DNA of 64,000 bases from VXLM01 sp034421575 (lineage in GTDB: Bacteria; Chloroflexota; Dehalococcoidia; Lucifugimonadales; VXLM01). Below, piece by piece: positions 42,494 through 51,716 of this stretch. Position 1 is the stretch's first letter. Every line of letters begins with the position of its first letter. Position numbers and translations under genes: made by a program. The notes under the pieces were generated by a model. That model searched no databases. It was not told the DNA's origin and was given only the letters and a program-made list of their open reading frames with translations. The stretch lies in assembly GCA_034421575.1 (NCBI GenBank), contig DAOUKG010000006.1:19467-83466 (forward strand), written 5' to 3'.

Positions 42494-43963
42494 CTACACG
42501 TGAGGCAGCGGCGTGGTGTCGTCAACGTCGTGCATCCATATCCTGATGCGGGCGGCCATGTCGCGGATGCGGTCGCGGTGAGCGGGGTCGTTGTAGAGAT
42601 TGCGCATCTCGTGCGGGTCGGAATTTAGGTCGTAGAGCTCGGACTGGTCGGCGTGGCTGAGGTTGAGCTTCCAGCGGTCGTGTGTAATGACCGAACGCCA
42701 CGGGGCTGAGATCATGCGGTTGATGGACGGGTTGCCGAGGTTCCGGTCACCGTAGCCGTTCCACTGGACGAAGACATCGTTATCGTCAAGCGTCTCGCTG
42801 CCCTCGAGCACGGGCAAGAGGCTCTTGCCGTCGACTTGGTATGGTGCGTGATCACCGGTGAGTTCGAGCAGGGTGGGCACCAGGTCGATGAGGCTCACGC
42901 TGCCGTCGATCTTCCGGGGTCCTTCGCTGAGCCATGGAACGTGAATGAACAGGGGTACCCGTGTCGCTTCCTCGTACATGGAGCGCTTTTCGAGCATCCC
43001 GTGATCGCCCGCCATCTCGCCGTGCTCGCTCGTAAAGACGATGATGGTGTTGTCCGCCTGACCTGTCTCTTCAAGGGCATTGAGAATCCTACCGACGTTC
43101 CGGTCGACAAGCGTCACGTTGGCGAAGTACTGGGCGCGTAGTTTTCGCCATCCCTCTTCGGTGGTGGTGTCGTGGATGTCGCCGCCCCTGACTGCTAAGG
43201 GGTTGAGTCCCCCGGACAGGTAGTGTTCCGCGCGGAGCCGGTTCACGAGCGAACCGCCCTCCGGGTATTTCATAAATGCGGGGCCGACGGGCAACGAAGC
43301 GGGATCGTACAGGTCATTGAGCGGCCCGGTGTAAGGCGGATGCGGCTCGAAGAACGAGGTGAACAGCATGAACGGCCGGTCACGGTGCGACGACTGGACG
43401 TGTTCGCGAATAAACCGCGAGGCCTCGCCTCCGAGATAGCCCGCCTGTGTCTGTTCAGCCGACAGACCGGCAGTGGGGAGCCACATCTCATACGACTCCT
43501 CAAATGGCGGGTCGATGCCGCGCGTGCGCAGCCACGCGTTGTAGTCGGATTCGAGGAAGCGGTGCTCCTTCCTGGTCGTCGTGCCGGCGTTCAGGTGCCA
43601 GTCCTCGATGCTGCGCCAGTCCTCGAAGCCGTGCTGGGGAATCAGGTCGTTGCCGAGGTGCCACTTCCCGTAGTGCGCGCAGAGGTAGTCCTGTGAGATC
43701 AACTCGGCGATGGTGGGCGTGTCGTCCCGCAGGTGGACGCCGTTGCCGATCAGACCGGTCGACTGCGGGTACATGCCGGTCATGATGGAGGCGCGTGACG
43801 GAGTGCAGACCGGCTGGGTCACGTAGGCGTTGTCAAAGACGATGCTTCGGCTGGCAAGACCATCGATGTTGGGGGCTTGAATCCAGTCGTTGCCGTAGGC
43901 GGCGAGAGAGTCCCGCCGCTGCTGGTCGGTGAGGATGAACAGGACATTAGGCCTGCTGGGCAT
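42494..43963 (-). CDS. Sulfatase (type I, formylglycine-dependent)
   Basis: A 489-residue arylsulfatase-type hydrolase of sulfate esters. It begins RPNVLFILTDQQRRDSL with metal-binding Asp, has the formylglycine motif Cys53-Thr-Pro-Ser-Arg, then HYGKWHLG and a C-terminal HGEMAGDHGMLEK block. No signal peptide is seen, so it may act in the cytoplasm after uptake. Cys53 must be oxidised by a maturation enzyme (FGE type for Cys sulfatases under oxygen), not found in the window. The ATG at 43963 is two bases after the dipeptidase stop, so the two form an operon. Confidence 0.9.
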   Translation of the reverse strand: MPSRPNVLFILTDQQRRDSLAAYGNDWIQAPNIDGLASRSIVFDNAYVTQPVCTPSRASIMTGMYPQSTGLIGNGVHLRDDTPTIAELISQDYLCAHYGKWHLGNDLIPQHGFEDWRSIEDWHLNAGTTTRKEHRFLESDYNAWLRTRGIDPPFEESYEMWLPTAGLSAEQTQAGYLGGEASRFIREHVQSSHRDRPFMLFTSFFEPHPPYTGPLNDLYDPASLPVGPAFMKYPEGGSLVNRLRAEHYLSGGLNPLAVRGGDIHDTTTEEGWRKLRAQYFANVTLVDRNVGRILNALEETGQADNTIIVFTSEHGEMAGDHGMLEKRSMYEEATRVPLFIHVPWLSEGPRKIDGSVSLIDLVPTLLELTGDHAPYQVDGKSLLPVLEGSETLDDNDVFVQWNGYGDRNLGNPSINRMISAPWRSVITHDRWKLNLSHADQSELYDLNSDPHEMRNLYNDPAHRDRIRDMAARIRIWMHDVDDTTPLPHV

Positions 43964-43965
43964 GG

Positions 43966-45081
43966 CTACGGCAGCCACTTCTCGAAGAATCGCTGCCAGT
44001 TCTTGTACATGATGTTCTCGACGTCCTCTTGCGAGTAGCCGCGCCGGTCGAGGATATCGGCGATCTTCTGGTAGTCGGCCACGGTGTCCACGTCGTGGGG
44101 CGCGCCGTCCGCGCCGCCCTGACCGTCGGTGTCGCCGCCGATGGCCGCGTGGAGCGAGTTGCCGGCAAGCTGGCAGACGTAGTCCATGTGGTCGACGAAG
44201 TCTTCCAGCGTGATGAGAGGACTGGGGAATATCTCATGCCGCTTGAATCCTATAGTCTTCCAGTCGATGGAGTAGTACTTGTTCAACATCCACGTATCCA
44301 TCGAAGAGCCGATCACGCCGCCGCGGCGGATGACTTCGAGCAGGATGTCGTCGGGCTGCTGGCGTTCGCCCGGCACGATGGCGCGGCAATTCTGGTGACT
44401 CGCGATCACGGGACCGTCGAACAACTCGAATTCCTCCCGGACCGACTGGTCGGAGGTGTGCGTCACGTCGAGGATCATGCCGAGGTCGCTCATGGCCTCT
44501 AGGAGAGGCTTCGCCATGGGGGTGAGTCCTCCCGTCGTGCCCGTTCCTGTCCCGTGGGAGTAGTAGCTCACGCCGTAGTGGGAGAGGCTGATGACGCGCA
44601 GGCCATCGGCGTACCAGTCGTGCACCTGCTCCGGCCAGGTGATGGCGTCCGCGCCCTCCATGCCGAGGATCATGCCGACGGGCAGGTCGTCGTAGTCGGT
44701 GGCCTGCTCCCACTTGTCCATGTGTGTGGCGAAGCCCTCCGAGGTATCGAGAATGGTGGTCTCGTTCTGGGACTCCAGCAGCTTGTAGTAGGCGAGCTGT
44801 CCTCTTCCGGCGGCGTGGGCATTCTCCTTGCTTCGGTACTCGCCGTGCGGATGGATGGGCTTCTTCACGCATACTGCCACCTTGACCAAGGCCGCGGCGA
44901 TGCCCCCCTTGCGCATCTCCGGCAGGGTGGCCATGATGCCGTCGTCCTGCCACCCGAACCAGCTATTGAGGGTATCCGGCGCGCGGGCCTGTTCGATGGG
45001 CAGCGTGAGATCACGCTGCGCGTCGATCGCGCCGTTCGCCATTGGATAATCGCCGTCGATGATGAGGGTTCTGGTCGTCAT
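43966..45081 (-). CDS. M19 (renal dipeptidase) family protein with altered metal site
   Basis: A 371-residue TIM-barrel hydrolase of the membrane dipeptidase family. Usual ligands are recognisable in GMEGADAI (bridging Glu), DVTHTSDQS (His) and VIASHQNCR (His), and the end IMYKNWQRFFEK fits GGNWLRV-type C-termini. The N-terminal His-x-Asp (DGHND) is replaced by DGDYP, so one of the two zinc sites may be lost or changed. Activity on dipeptides is therefore uncertain. AGAGG precedes the ATG at 45081; a longer frame to 45207 has no support. Confidence 0.82.
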   Translation of the reverse strand: MTTRTLIIDGDYPMANGAIDAQRDLTLPIEQARAPDTLNSWFGWQDDGIMATLPEMRKGGIAAALVKVAVCVKKPIHPHGEYRSKENAHAAGRGQLAYYKLLESQNETTILDTSEGFATHMDKWEQATDYDDLPVGMILGMEGADAITWPEQVHDWYADGLRVISLSHYGVSYYSHGTGTGTTGGLTPMAKPLLEAMSDLGMILDVTHTSDQSVREEFELFDGPVIASHQNCRAIVPGERQQPDDILLEVIRRGGVIGSSMDTWMLNKYYSIDWKTIGFKRHEIFPSPLITLEDFVDHMDYVCQLAGNSLHAAIGGDTDGQGGADGAPHDVDTVADYQKIADILDRRGYSQEDVENIMYKNWQRFFEKWLP

Positions 45082-45115
45082 GTGCTTGCCTCTGCTGTGG
45101 GTCCTATTGGTTGTT

Positions 45116-45131
45116 GGGACCGTGCGGTCCC
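45116..45131. terminator. Small hairpin between hyuB and the M19 gene
   Basis: GGGACC and GGTCCC form a 6-bp stem around GTGC. It lies in the 213-bp gap between two minus-strand units and could end the hyuAB transcript or lie in the M19 leader. There is no clear T run. Confidence 0.35.
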
Positions 45132-45294
45132 GCCGATGGCCGAAAGGGTACAACGACGGGACATTCGTGTAAATCACGTAAGGTGAACGGACATGACTCA
45201 TCCCCATAGGGTCTAGCGGGATCGCTAAGGGGTGACGAGCGGATGTTGGCTGAGCTAAGAGGTTACGGCAAGGGTCTCCCGCTACTGTCGCCTA

Positions 45295-46986
45295 TCAGCC
45301 GACCTTTACTCCATACACCGACTCGGCGCGCTCTGCTGAAATAAACTCTTCCAGCATGTCGTGGGCTATGGCATCCGCGTCGCGGGTCTTGGCGTCGCCC
45401 CAGCCTCCTCCGCCGGGAGTTTGGGTCTTGATGACGTGGTCGTGCGGCACGGTTGTGGTGACCTTGGAGGGAAGCCGCTTCTCGGAGCCGTCGGGCGCGG
45501 CTATGATACAGGCTGAACGCTCTGCGCCCTCGCCTCCGAAGAGGCCCCACGGGCTCACCTTTTCCCGGTCGGAGCTGAGTGTGAGAGTGACGCTTTCGCC
45601 CAGTACGCGCAGGTGTCGCTGGATGCCAAGCCCTCCACGGTATTGACCCGCCCCCTCGCTATCCGGCACGAGGCCGTATTTCTCCACGAGGAGGGGGTAG
45701 GCAAGCTCGATTGCCTCGACGGGAGCGTTGCGAGTGTTGGTCATGTGGTTTTGTACGGCGTCCATGCCGTCGACGTTGTGCATGGCCCCCTGTCCTCCGG
45801 CGTAGGTCTCGATGTAGTTGTAGTAGATGCCGTTGCGCGGGTCGATCCCGCCGATGTTGAGCAGGTTCATGGTGCCTGAGCAGGCGGCGAGAACCTTGTC
45901 GGGAATGACGGGCGCGAGCGCGCCGAGCAGGATGTCGGTGATCCGCTGGGTCGTGATGATGTTGGCATTGCACACTGCCGTCGGGTACTGCGCGGAGAGA
46001 AGGCTGCCCTCCCGCACCTTGACCTCGACGGGACGATATGCCCCCGCGTTCGGCGGGAGTTCGGGGTCCAAGCAGGCCTTTAGGACGTAGTAGACGCAGG
46101 CGGCGACGGAAGGCCACCGGCAGTTGAGGGGACCAAGGCATGAATCGTCGCTATCCGTGAAGTCGGCGATGAAGGAGTCGCCCTTCGACTCGATCTTCAC
46201 CCTGACCGTTATCGGCGACTCGACGATACCGTCGCCCTCCATCGAGTCCTCGAATTCATACGTGCCATCGGGTATCTGCTGCAGCGCGGCCCTCATGCGC
46301 CGCTCGGAGTAGTTCAGCATCTCGTCGAGGTACCGGCGCACCATCTCAGGACCGTACCGCGAGGCGAGATCGATCAAACGACGCTCTGCCACGTTGTTGG
46401 CGGCGAACTGGGCGAGGAGATCGCCCCGTACCTCGGTTCGAGGGCGCACGTTCTGAGCAATCAACGCCCACAAGTCGCGGTCGAGTTCTCCCTTGCGAAA
46501 CAGGCGGACGGTTGGAATCTGCAGTCCTTCCTGGAAAATCTCCGTCACACCGAAAGGCATTGAGCCGGGGGCGAATCCGCCCATGTCGACGTGGTGCGCC
46601 TGGTTGGCGGTGATGGCGATTAGCTCACCCTCGTGGAAGATGGGAGATATCAGGGCGAGATCATTGAGGTGGCCGGGACCGGCCGGGTAGGGAGTGTTCA
46701 TCGCCAGGGCGTCGCCCGGCTCCAGCTCCTCGAAGGGGTACTGCTCCATGGCGGTGAGTACGGCGGAGTGCATCGTGCCGAGGTGGAGCGGTGTGCCGAT
46801 TTCGCTCTGGGCCACGACGACAACCTCGCCGGAGCCGGTGTAAATCGCGCCGGACGTGTCGCGCCTGTCCTTGATGTTGGTCGAGTAGCTCGCGCGTATG
46901 AGCGCGGCAATCATCTCGTCGGCGATGGAGTAGAACCCGTTTCGCATCACCTCCAGGGTGATCGGATCGACGTTGTTTGAGGACAT
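45295..46986 (-). CDS. hyuB: Hydantoinase B/oxoprolinase-type subunit
   Basis: A 563-residue HyuB protein, the partner of HyuA in ATP-dependent N-methylhydantoinases, 5-oxoprolinases and acetone/acetophenone carboxylase-like enzymes. Typical blocks: DPITLEVMRNGFYSIADEM at the start, GDALAMNTPYPAGPGHLNDLALISPIF, NQAHHVDMGGFAPGSMP, and a Gly-rich end TPGGGGWGDAKTRDADAI. It follows hyuA by 45 bp on the same strand. The substrate is a cyclic amide or a ketone; not readable. Confidence 0.9.
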   Translation of the reverse strand: MSSNNVDPITLEVMRNGFYSIADEMIAALIRASYSTNIKDRRDTSGAIYTGSGEVVVVAQSEIGTPLHLGTMHSAVLTAMEQYPFEELEPGDALAMNTPYPAGPGHLNDLALISPIFHEGELIAITANQAHHVDMGGFAPGSMPFGVTEIFQEGLQIPTVRLFRKGELDRDLWALIAQNVRPRTEVRGDLLAQFAANNVAERRLIDLASRYGPEMVRRYLDEMLNYSERRMRAALQQIPDGTYEFEDSMEGDGIVESPITVRVKIESKGDSFIADFTDSDDSCLGPLNCRWPSVAACVYYVLKACLDPELPPNAGAYRPVEVKVREGSLLSAQYPTAVCNANIITTQRITDILLGALAPVIPDKVLAACSGTMNLLNIGGIDPRNGIYYNYIETYAGGQGAMHNVDGMDAVQNHMTNTRNAPVEAIELAYPLLVEKYGLVPDSEGAGQYRGGLGIQRHLRVLGESVTLTLSSDREKVSPWGLFGGEGAERSACIIAAPDGSEKRLPSKVTTTVPHDHVIKTQTPGGGGWGDAKTRDADAIAHDMLEEFISAERAESVYGVKVG

Positions 46987-47031
46987 GCTGCTACCTGAGT
47001 GTTTGAGGTTATTGCTCTTGTTGCGAGTTCT

Positions 47032-49089
47032 CTACTTGTGTTTGCCGGTAACGAGAAGGTTCAGAAATTTGTCGACCTCCGCCGTCTGGCTTTCCCAAAC
47101 GACGGTCGTGGAGTCCAACTGTTCGACGATAGCAGGCCCGGTGATCATGTCGCCGGGGAGGAGTGCAGAGCGGTCGTACACGTTTGTCGGTTTACGGTCA
47201 TTCTTGAAATACACGTCCCGCTGGCCGGCGATGGCGCGTGAGGGATCGCCGCCGGAATCCTGTGAATCATGGGCGAGGTCGGGACGCGGCATGGTGGCGA
47301 GAGCGGTGACCCGGAGGTTCACGACCTCGACCGGGTTGTCACGCGAGGCGTACCCGTAGTTGCGGATGTGGGCCTCGTGGAACCTCTCCATGATGTCCTC
47401 GACGTCGTTTTGCTCCAGCTTGCCTGACGCTGCAATCACCTCCAACTCGTATCCCTGGCCGACGTAGCGAGCCTCGGCGGCGCGAACGAGGGACATGTCC
47501 TCGGACGAGACTCCCTCGCGGGACATCTGCTCCAAAGCCTGAGATTCCAGCTGCTCGTACCACGATGTTATTTCTCTGGCCGACAGTTCGCTGCCCGGCT
47601 TGAGGACAGTCTGGGCGAAGTCGTGGCGGAGGTCGGCCATCAGCAGGCCCAATGCTGACGTAACGCCGGGAGCCACGGGCACGAGGACGGACGGAATGTC
47701 CATCTCGTCGGCAAGTTCGGATGCGTGGAGGGGACCGGCTCCACCAAAGGCGACGAGGGAGAACTCGCGAGGATCGTAGCCCTTGGAGACCGAAACGACC
47801 CGGATGCCCTTGACCATGCTGGCGTTGACGACCTGCACGATGCCCTCGGCGGCCTCCTCGACGGTCAGGCCCAGGGGATCGGCGATTCGTTCGGAGATGA
47901 CCTTACGGGCCAGTTCCACGTCCAGGGTCATTGTCCCCCCGAGGAGGCTCGTTGCGCCGAGTCTGCCGAGAACGAGGTTGGCATCCGTCACGGTGGCTTC
48001 CGTGCCTCCGTTGCCGTAACAGGCTGGGCCGGGATCCGCTCCCGCGCTCTGCGGACCTACCCGGAGCGCTCCTCCAGGGTCGATCCAAGCGATGCTGCCG
48101 CCTCCCGCGCCGAGGGTGTGAATATCCACCATCGGCACCTTCACGGGAAGGCGTTCCAGCTCGCTCTCCTGTGTGCGCCGGACTTCTCCCTTGTAGGAAA
48201 GCGACACGTCGAAGCTCGTCCCGCCCATATCTATGGAGATGCTGTTGGGCTTGCCGGCCTGCTGCGCGATGGCGACGGCGCCTATGACACCCGCCGCCGG
48301 GCCTGACAGGATCGTATGCACGGGTCGGTCGATGGCGGTCTCCGCCCCCATCGTTCCGCCGTTGGACTGCATGATGTAGAGGTCGGACTTGAGCCCAACG
48401 TCGGTAATGCTCTGTTCTAGCCGCCGCAGATATCGCTCCATGACCGGCGCGACGTAGGCGTTGATCGTCGTCGTGCTCATCCTCTCGTACTCTTTGAATT
48501 CCGGGAGTATCTCGTGGGAGAGCGCGACGGGGACGTCCGGTAGCTCTCGGCGTATCGCGTCGCCGATGGCCTGTTCATGGTCTGGGTTCGCGTAGGAATG
48601 CAGTAGGCATACCGCTACGGCGTCGACGTTGGCACTCCTGAGACTCGCGATGATGTGGTCGAGGTCCTCGTTCTCCAGCGGCGTCAGTACCTCTCCGGTG
48701 TGGAGGACTCTTTCCTGAGCTTCGTAGCGCAGATGTCGAGGCACCAGAGGGTCGGAGCGGCGGATGCGCCAGTCGTAGAGGTCGGGTCTGTCCTGACGGC
48801 CAATCTGGAGAACGTCGCGGAATCCCGCGGTCACGATCAGTGCGGTCTTCGCTCCCTTGCGTTCAAGGAGCGTGTTGGTTGCGACGGTCGTCCCATGGAT
48901 GAAAAAGTCGATCGCGTCAGGAGAGACGTCGTGCCTGTCCATCAGTTCGCGGATTCCTGCGGCCACTCCGAGGGCTTGGTTTACCGGCGTTGAGGGTGTC
49001 TTGGCGAATTCGAGGCGGTCGGTATCGGTGTCGTAGAGGGCGAGGTCGGTGAATGTTCCGCCGACATCAACGCCCAGTCGATAGCTCAT
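47032..49089 (-). CDS. hyuA: Hydantoinase A/oxoprolinase-type subunit
   Basis: A 685-residue ATPase subunit with the actin/hexokinase-like N-terminal phosphate motif GVDVGGTFTDLALYD, then FIHGTTVATNTLLERKGAKTALI, and the second nucleotide block SIDMGGTSFDVSL. With HyuB it should couple ATP hydrolysis to ring opening or carboxylation. The frame is open to 49188, but GVDVGGT begins seven residues after the ATG at 49089, the family's normal spacing. First gene of hyuA-hyuB. Confidence 0.92.
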   Translation of the reverse strand: MSYRLGVDVGGTFTDLALYDTDTDRLEFAKTPSTPVNQALGVAAGIRELMDRHDVSPDAIDFFIHGTTVATNTLLERKGAKTALIVTAGFRDVLQIGRQDRPDLYDWRIRRSDPLVPRHLRYEAQERVLHTGEVLTPLENEDLDHIIASLRSANVDAVAVCLLHSYANPDHEQAIGDAIRRELPDVPVALSHEILPEFKEYERMSTTTINAYVAPVMERYLRRLEQSITDVGLKSDLYIMQSNGGTMGAETAIDRPVHTILSGPAAGVIGAVAIAQQAGKPNSISIDMGGTSFDVSLSYKGEVRRTQESELERLPVKVPMVDIHTLGAGGGSIAWIDPGGALRVGPQSAGADPGPACYGNGGTEATVTDANLVLGRLGATSLLGGTMTLDVELARKVISERIADPLGLTVEEAAEGIVQVVNASMVKGIRVVSVSKGYDPREFSLVAFGGAGPLHASELADEMDIPSVLVPVAPGVTSALGLLMADLRHDFAQTVLKPGSELSAREITSWYEQLESQALEQMSREGVSSEDMSLVRAAEARYVGQGYELEVIAASGKLEQNDVEDIMERFHEAHIRNYGYASRDNPVEVVNLRVTALATMPRPDLAHDSQDSGGDPSRAIAGQRDVYFKNDRKPTNVYDRSALLPGDMITGPAIVEQLDSTTVVWESQTAEVDKFLNLLVTGKHK

Positions 49090-49227
49090 GGGGCTGTAGT
49101 CCTGTCGAGAGCAAGGGTTTCTGCGATGTCCCGATTGAGGGCCTCGCAAGGTCGCGGGGAGTGTAGCATCGGGCGTGCAGACCGTCAACGGAAATCAGGG
49201 TTGTACGAAAGCGAAGGCCGTTCGGGC

Positions 49228-49233
49228 TATACT
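49228..49233 (+). promoter_or_regulatory. -10 element directly before MFS gene 3
   Basis: TATACT lies only six bases before the ATG at 49240, and there is no Shine-Dalgarno. This predicts a leaderless transcript, as for nuoA. A -35 at normal spacing is not clear. Confidence 0.5.
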
Positions 49234-49239
49234 ATCGGC

Positions 49240-50499
49240 ATGGCCCAAGAGAAGTCGCCTACTGATATTGCCGGCGGCCCGTTTGTGGCGTTCCGGTACA
49301 CCAGCTATCGCCTCTTCTGGATAGGCAACGCATTCTCGAACATCGGCATTTGGGCGCTCATAGCCGGTCGACTCTGGCTCATGCACCAGCTTACCGAATC
49401 ACCGCTCATGCTGGGACTTGTGACCTTTTCAGGACTCGGACCGATACTGCTGCTGTCGATGTGGGGTGGCGTCGTGGCAGACCGTGTCAACCGCATGGGG
49501 CTGGTGGTTACGACGCGCGCGCTCTTCGCGTTCACGGCTCTGCTGACGGGCGTTCTCGTCGCGACGGACATAATAGAGCCGTGGCAGCTCATAGCGATCT
49601 CCCTTGCGAACGGGGTCTTGCTGTCGTTCGATATTCCCTGTCGTCAAGCCATCATCCCGAACCTCGTGCCGCGTCAGCATCTGATGAACGCGGTGGTCCT
49701 GCAGTCTCTCCTGATGTCCGGCTCCACCGTGATCGGGCCGTTCCTATTTGCTCCGTTGGTAAAGGCGCTGGGCATCGAGGGGGTGTTCTTCTTTGTAGGG
49801 GCGATGTACGTAGGCACGGTCGTGATGTTCGCGTTGGTCGATCCGAAGCCGCACATCGGCGACCGCAAGCGGACGATGCCGTGGAGCGATCTGGCCGAGG
49901 GATTCGCCTACATTCGAGGCAGCACCACCATCATCAGCCTCGTCGCACTCGGAATACTCGCGGGCATCTTCGGTTCATCATTCAGTACCCTTTTGCCCAT
50001 TTTTGCCGATACCGTTCTCCGAGGCGGCGTCGACACCTATGGTAACTTGCTGCTTGCCGGCGGTATTGGAGGGCTGAGCGGAACGTTGCTGTTGATCTGG
50101 TTTGGCAGACTCAAGGACTCGGCGCTGCTGCAAGTTGCAACAGGTCTCACGTTCGGACTCGGTCTCCTGCTCTTCTCGCAGATCACCTATCTGCCCGTTT
50201 CACTGCTTGCCATTCTGGTCGTGGGCGCGGCCAGCACCGCATTCGGCACCGTCAACAACACGCTCCTGCAGAGCATCGTCGACGATGAGTTTCGCGGGAG
50301 GGTGATGAGCATTCACCAGCTAGGGTGGGGTTCGTCGGCCATTGGGGGACTCCTGATGGGCTCCCTCGCGCAGGCCGTCAGCGCCCCATTCGCACTGGGC
50401 GTGTCAGGAGTGGCCGTCGCGCTTGGGGCAACGGCGCTGACGATGTCGGCGATGAGGGGGAGAGAAGCGCGGAGGACGGAGGAAGCGGTGGAGGGATAG
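49240..50499 (+). CDS. MFS transporter, EntS/MFS_3-like (3)
   Basis: A 419-residue, 12-helix MFS exporter-type protein, third of this kind in the window. Marks: FRLFWIGNAFSNIGIWALIAGRLWLMHQLT-like first helices (as SYRLFWIGNAFSN), the cytoplasmic loop MWGGVVADRVNRMGL, and NTLLQSIVDDEFRGRVMS in the C-terminal half. The frame is open from 49126, but the ATG at 49240 is the natural family start. It is divergent from hyuA. Confidence 0.88.
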   Translation: MAQEKSPTDIAGGPFVAFRYTSYRLFWIGNAFSNIGIWALIAGRLWLMHQLTESPLMLGLVTFSGLGPILLLSMWGGVVADRVNRMGLVVTTRALFAFTALLTGVLVATDIIEPWQLIAISLANGVLLSFDIPCRQAIIPNLVPRQHLMNAVVLQSLLMSGSTVIGPFLFAPLVKALGIEGVFFFVGAMYVGTVVMFALVDPKPHIGDRKRTMPWSDLAEGFAYIRGSTTIISLVALGILAGIFGSSFSTLLPIFADTVLRGGVDTYGNLLLAGGIGGLSGTLLLIWFGRLKDSALLQVATGLTFGLGLLLFSQITYLPVSLLAILVVGAASTAFGTVNNTLLQSIVDDEFRGRVMSIHQLGWGSSAIGGLLMGSLAQAVSAPFALGVSGVAVALGATALTMSAMRGREARRTEEAVEG

Positions 50500-50561
50500 A
50501 ATGATCAGCGTGACAAACATCATTCGTTTCGCCACCCCTCCCATAGTAGAATAACGCCACC

Positions 50562-51659
50562 ATGCGCCCACTCTCCGACCTGCTCGTCCTCGACCTCACC
50601 GTAAACACGCCCGGCCCGTTCTGCTCGATGATATTGAGCGACCTCGGCGCGAGGGTTATCAAGATCGAACCGCCGGGCGGTGATCCCCTCCGTCAGAGCA
50701 GCGCTTCGATGTTTGCCGGAATGAACCGCGGCAAGGAGAGTATTTCCCTCAATCTCAAGACGGACGGCCACCGCGAGGTGTTGCATCAACTTGTCGAGCG
50801 GGCTGACATCGTGCTCGAAGGCTCGCGACCTGGGGTGGCCAAACGTCTCGGCGCGGACTACGAGACCATATCCGCCAGGAATCCCGGCATTGTCTACTGC
50901 TCGATCTCCGGCTTTGGTCAGGAAGGCCCATGGCGTGACGTGCCTGCCCATGATGTTAATTACCTTGCCGTCGGCGGCTACATGGGGCTGCAGACCGCCA
51001 TCGAGGGCCGTCCGTGGCCTCCCGCCATTCTCATATCGGACGTTGCGTCGGGGATGTATGCTGCTATCTCCGTCCTGGCCGGGACAGTGAGCAAAGCTTC
51101 CACGGGTGAGGGTACATATATCGACCTGTCCATGACCGACGCGGTGTTGTCCCTCGTGGGAATAGAGGCTCTGGGCAGTTCTACTACAGATGATGAAGGG
51201 AATACCCCGAACGTCACTATCATCCCGACCTACGGTCTCTTCGCCTGTGCGGATGGCCGGTGGCTTAGTCTCGGCATCGTCCACGAGGACCACTTCTGGA
51301 AAAACTTCTGCGATGTGGCCGGTCTTGGTGATATTTCAGGGCTCACGTTCGATCAGCGTGTCGAACGGGCAGGGGAGATCAAAACACGGCTAGGAATAAC
51401 CTTCGCCAAACGACCGGCGTCGGAGTGGGAGCGAGATCTCTTGGAGGTGGACGTACCTGCCTTAACCGTCCTTGATCTCGACGAGGCCCTCGAACTCCCG
51501 CAGTTCGTGTCACGCGGATCGGTTGTCGAGGTAGGTGCTCTTCGGTACATCGGCCAGCCAATGAGGTTTTCAACGGGGTCCGTCGAGCCGAAGGATCCGC
51601 CTCCCGCTCTTGATGAGCATCGAAATGCGATCCTCGCCGAACTTGGGTATACTGCCTGA
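50562..51659 (+). CDS. Family III CoA transferase / racemase (CaiB-BaiF)
   Basis: A 365-residue enzyme of the CaiB/BaiF/Frc family that moves CoA between acids or racemises alpha-methylacyl-CoA. It opens with LLVLDLTVNTPGPFCSMILSDLGARVIKIEPPGGD, the usual CoA-binding start, and the catalytic Asp lies in HDVNYLAVGG, the form seen in alpha-methylacyl-CoA racemase (GHDINY). TAGAAT is nine bases before the ATG and no Shine-Dalgarno is seen. An acyl-CoA synthetase and an acyl-CoA dehydrogenase follow on the same strand, indicating fatty or organic acid activation and oxidation. Confidence 0.88.
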   Translation: MRPLSDLLVLDLTVNTPGPFCSMILSDLGARVIKIEPPGGDPLRQSSASMFAGMNRGKESISLNLKTDGHREVLHQLVERADIVLEGSRPGVAKRLGADYETISARNPGIVYCSISGFGQEGPWRDVPAHDVNYLAVGGYMGLQTAIEGRPWPPAILISDVASGMYAAISVLAGTVSKASTGEGTYIDLSMTDAVLSLVGIEALGSSTTDDEGNTPNVTIIPTYGLFACADGRWLSLGIVHEDHFWKNFCDVAGLGDISGLTFDQRVERAGEIKTRLGITFAKRPASEWERDLLEVDVPALTVLDLDEALELPQFVSRGSVVEVGALRYIGQPMRFSTGSVEPKDPPPALDEHRNAILAELGYTA

Positions 51660-51716
51660 CCGAGCGCTCTCGAAGCGTATTTGGGCAATTTGTGAGATGC
51701 CCTGAAGAATATCGCA

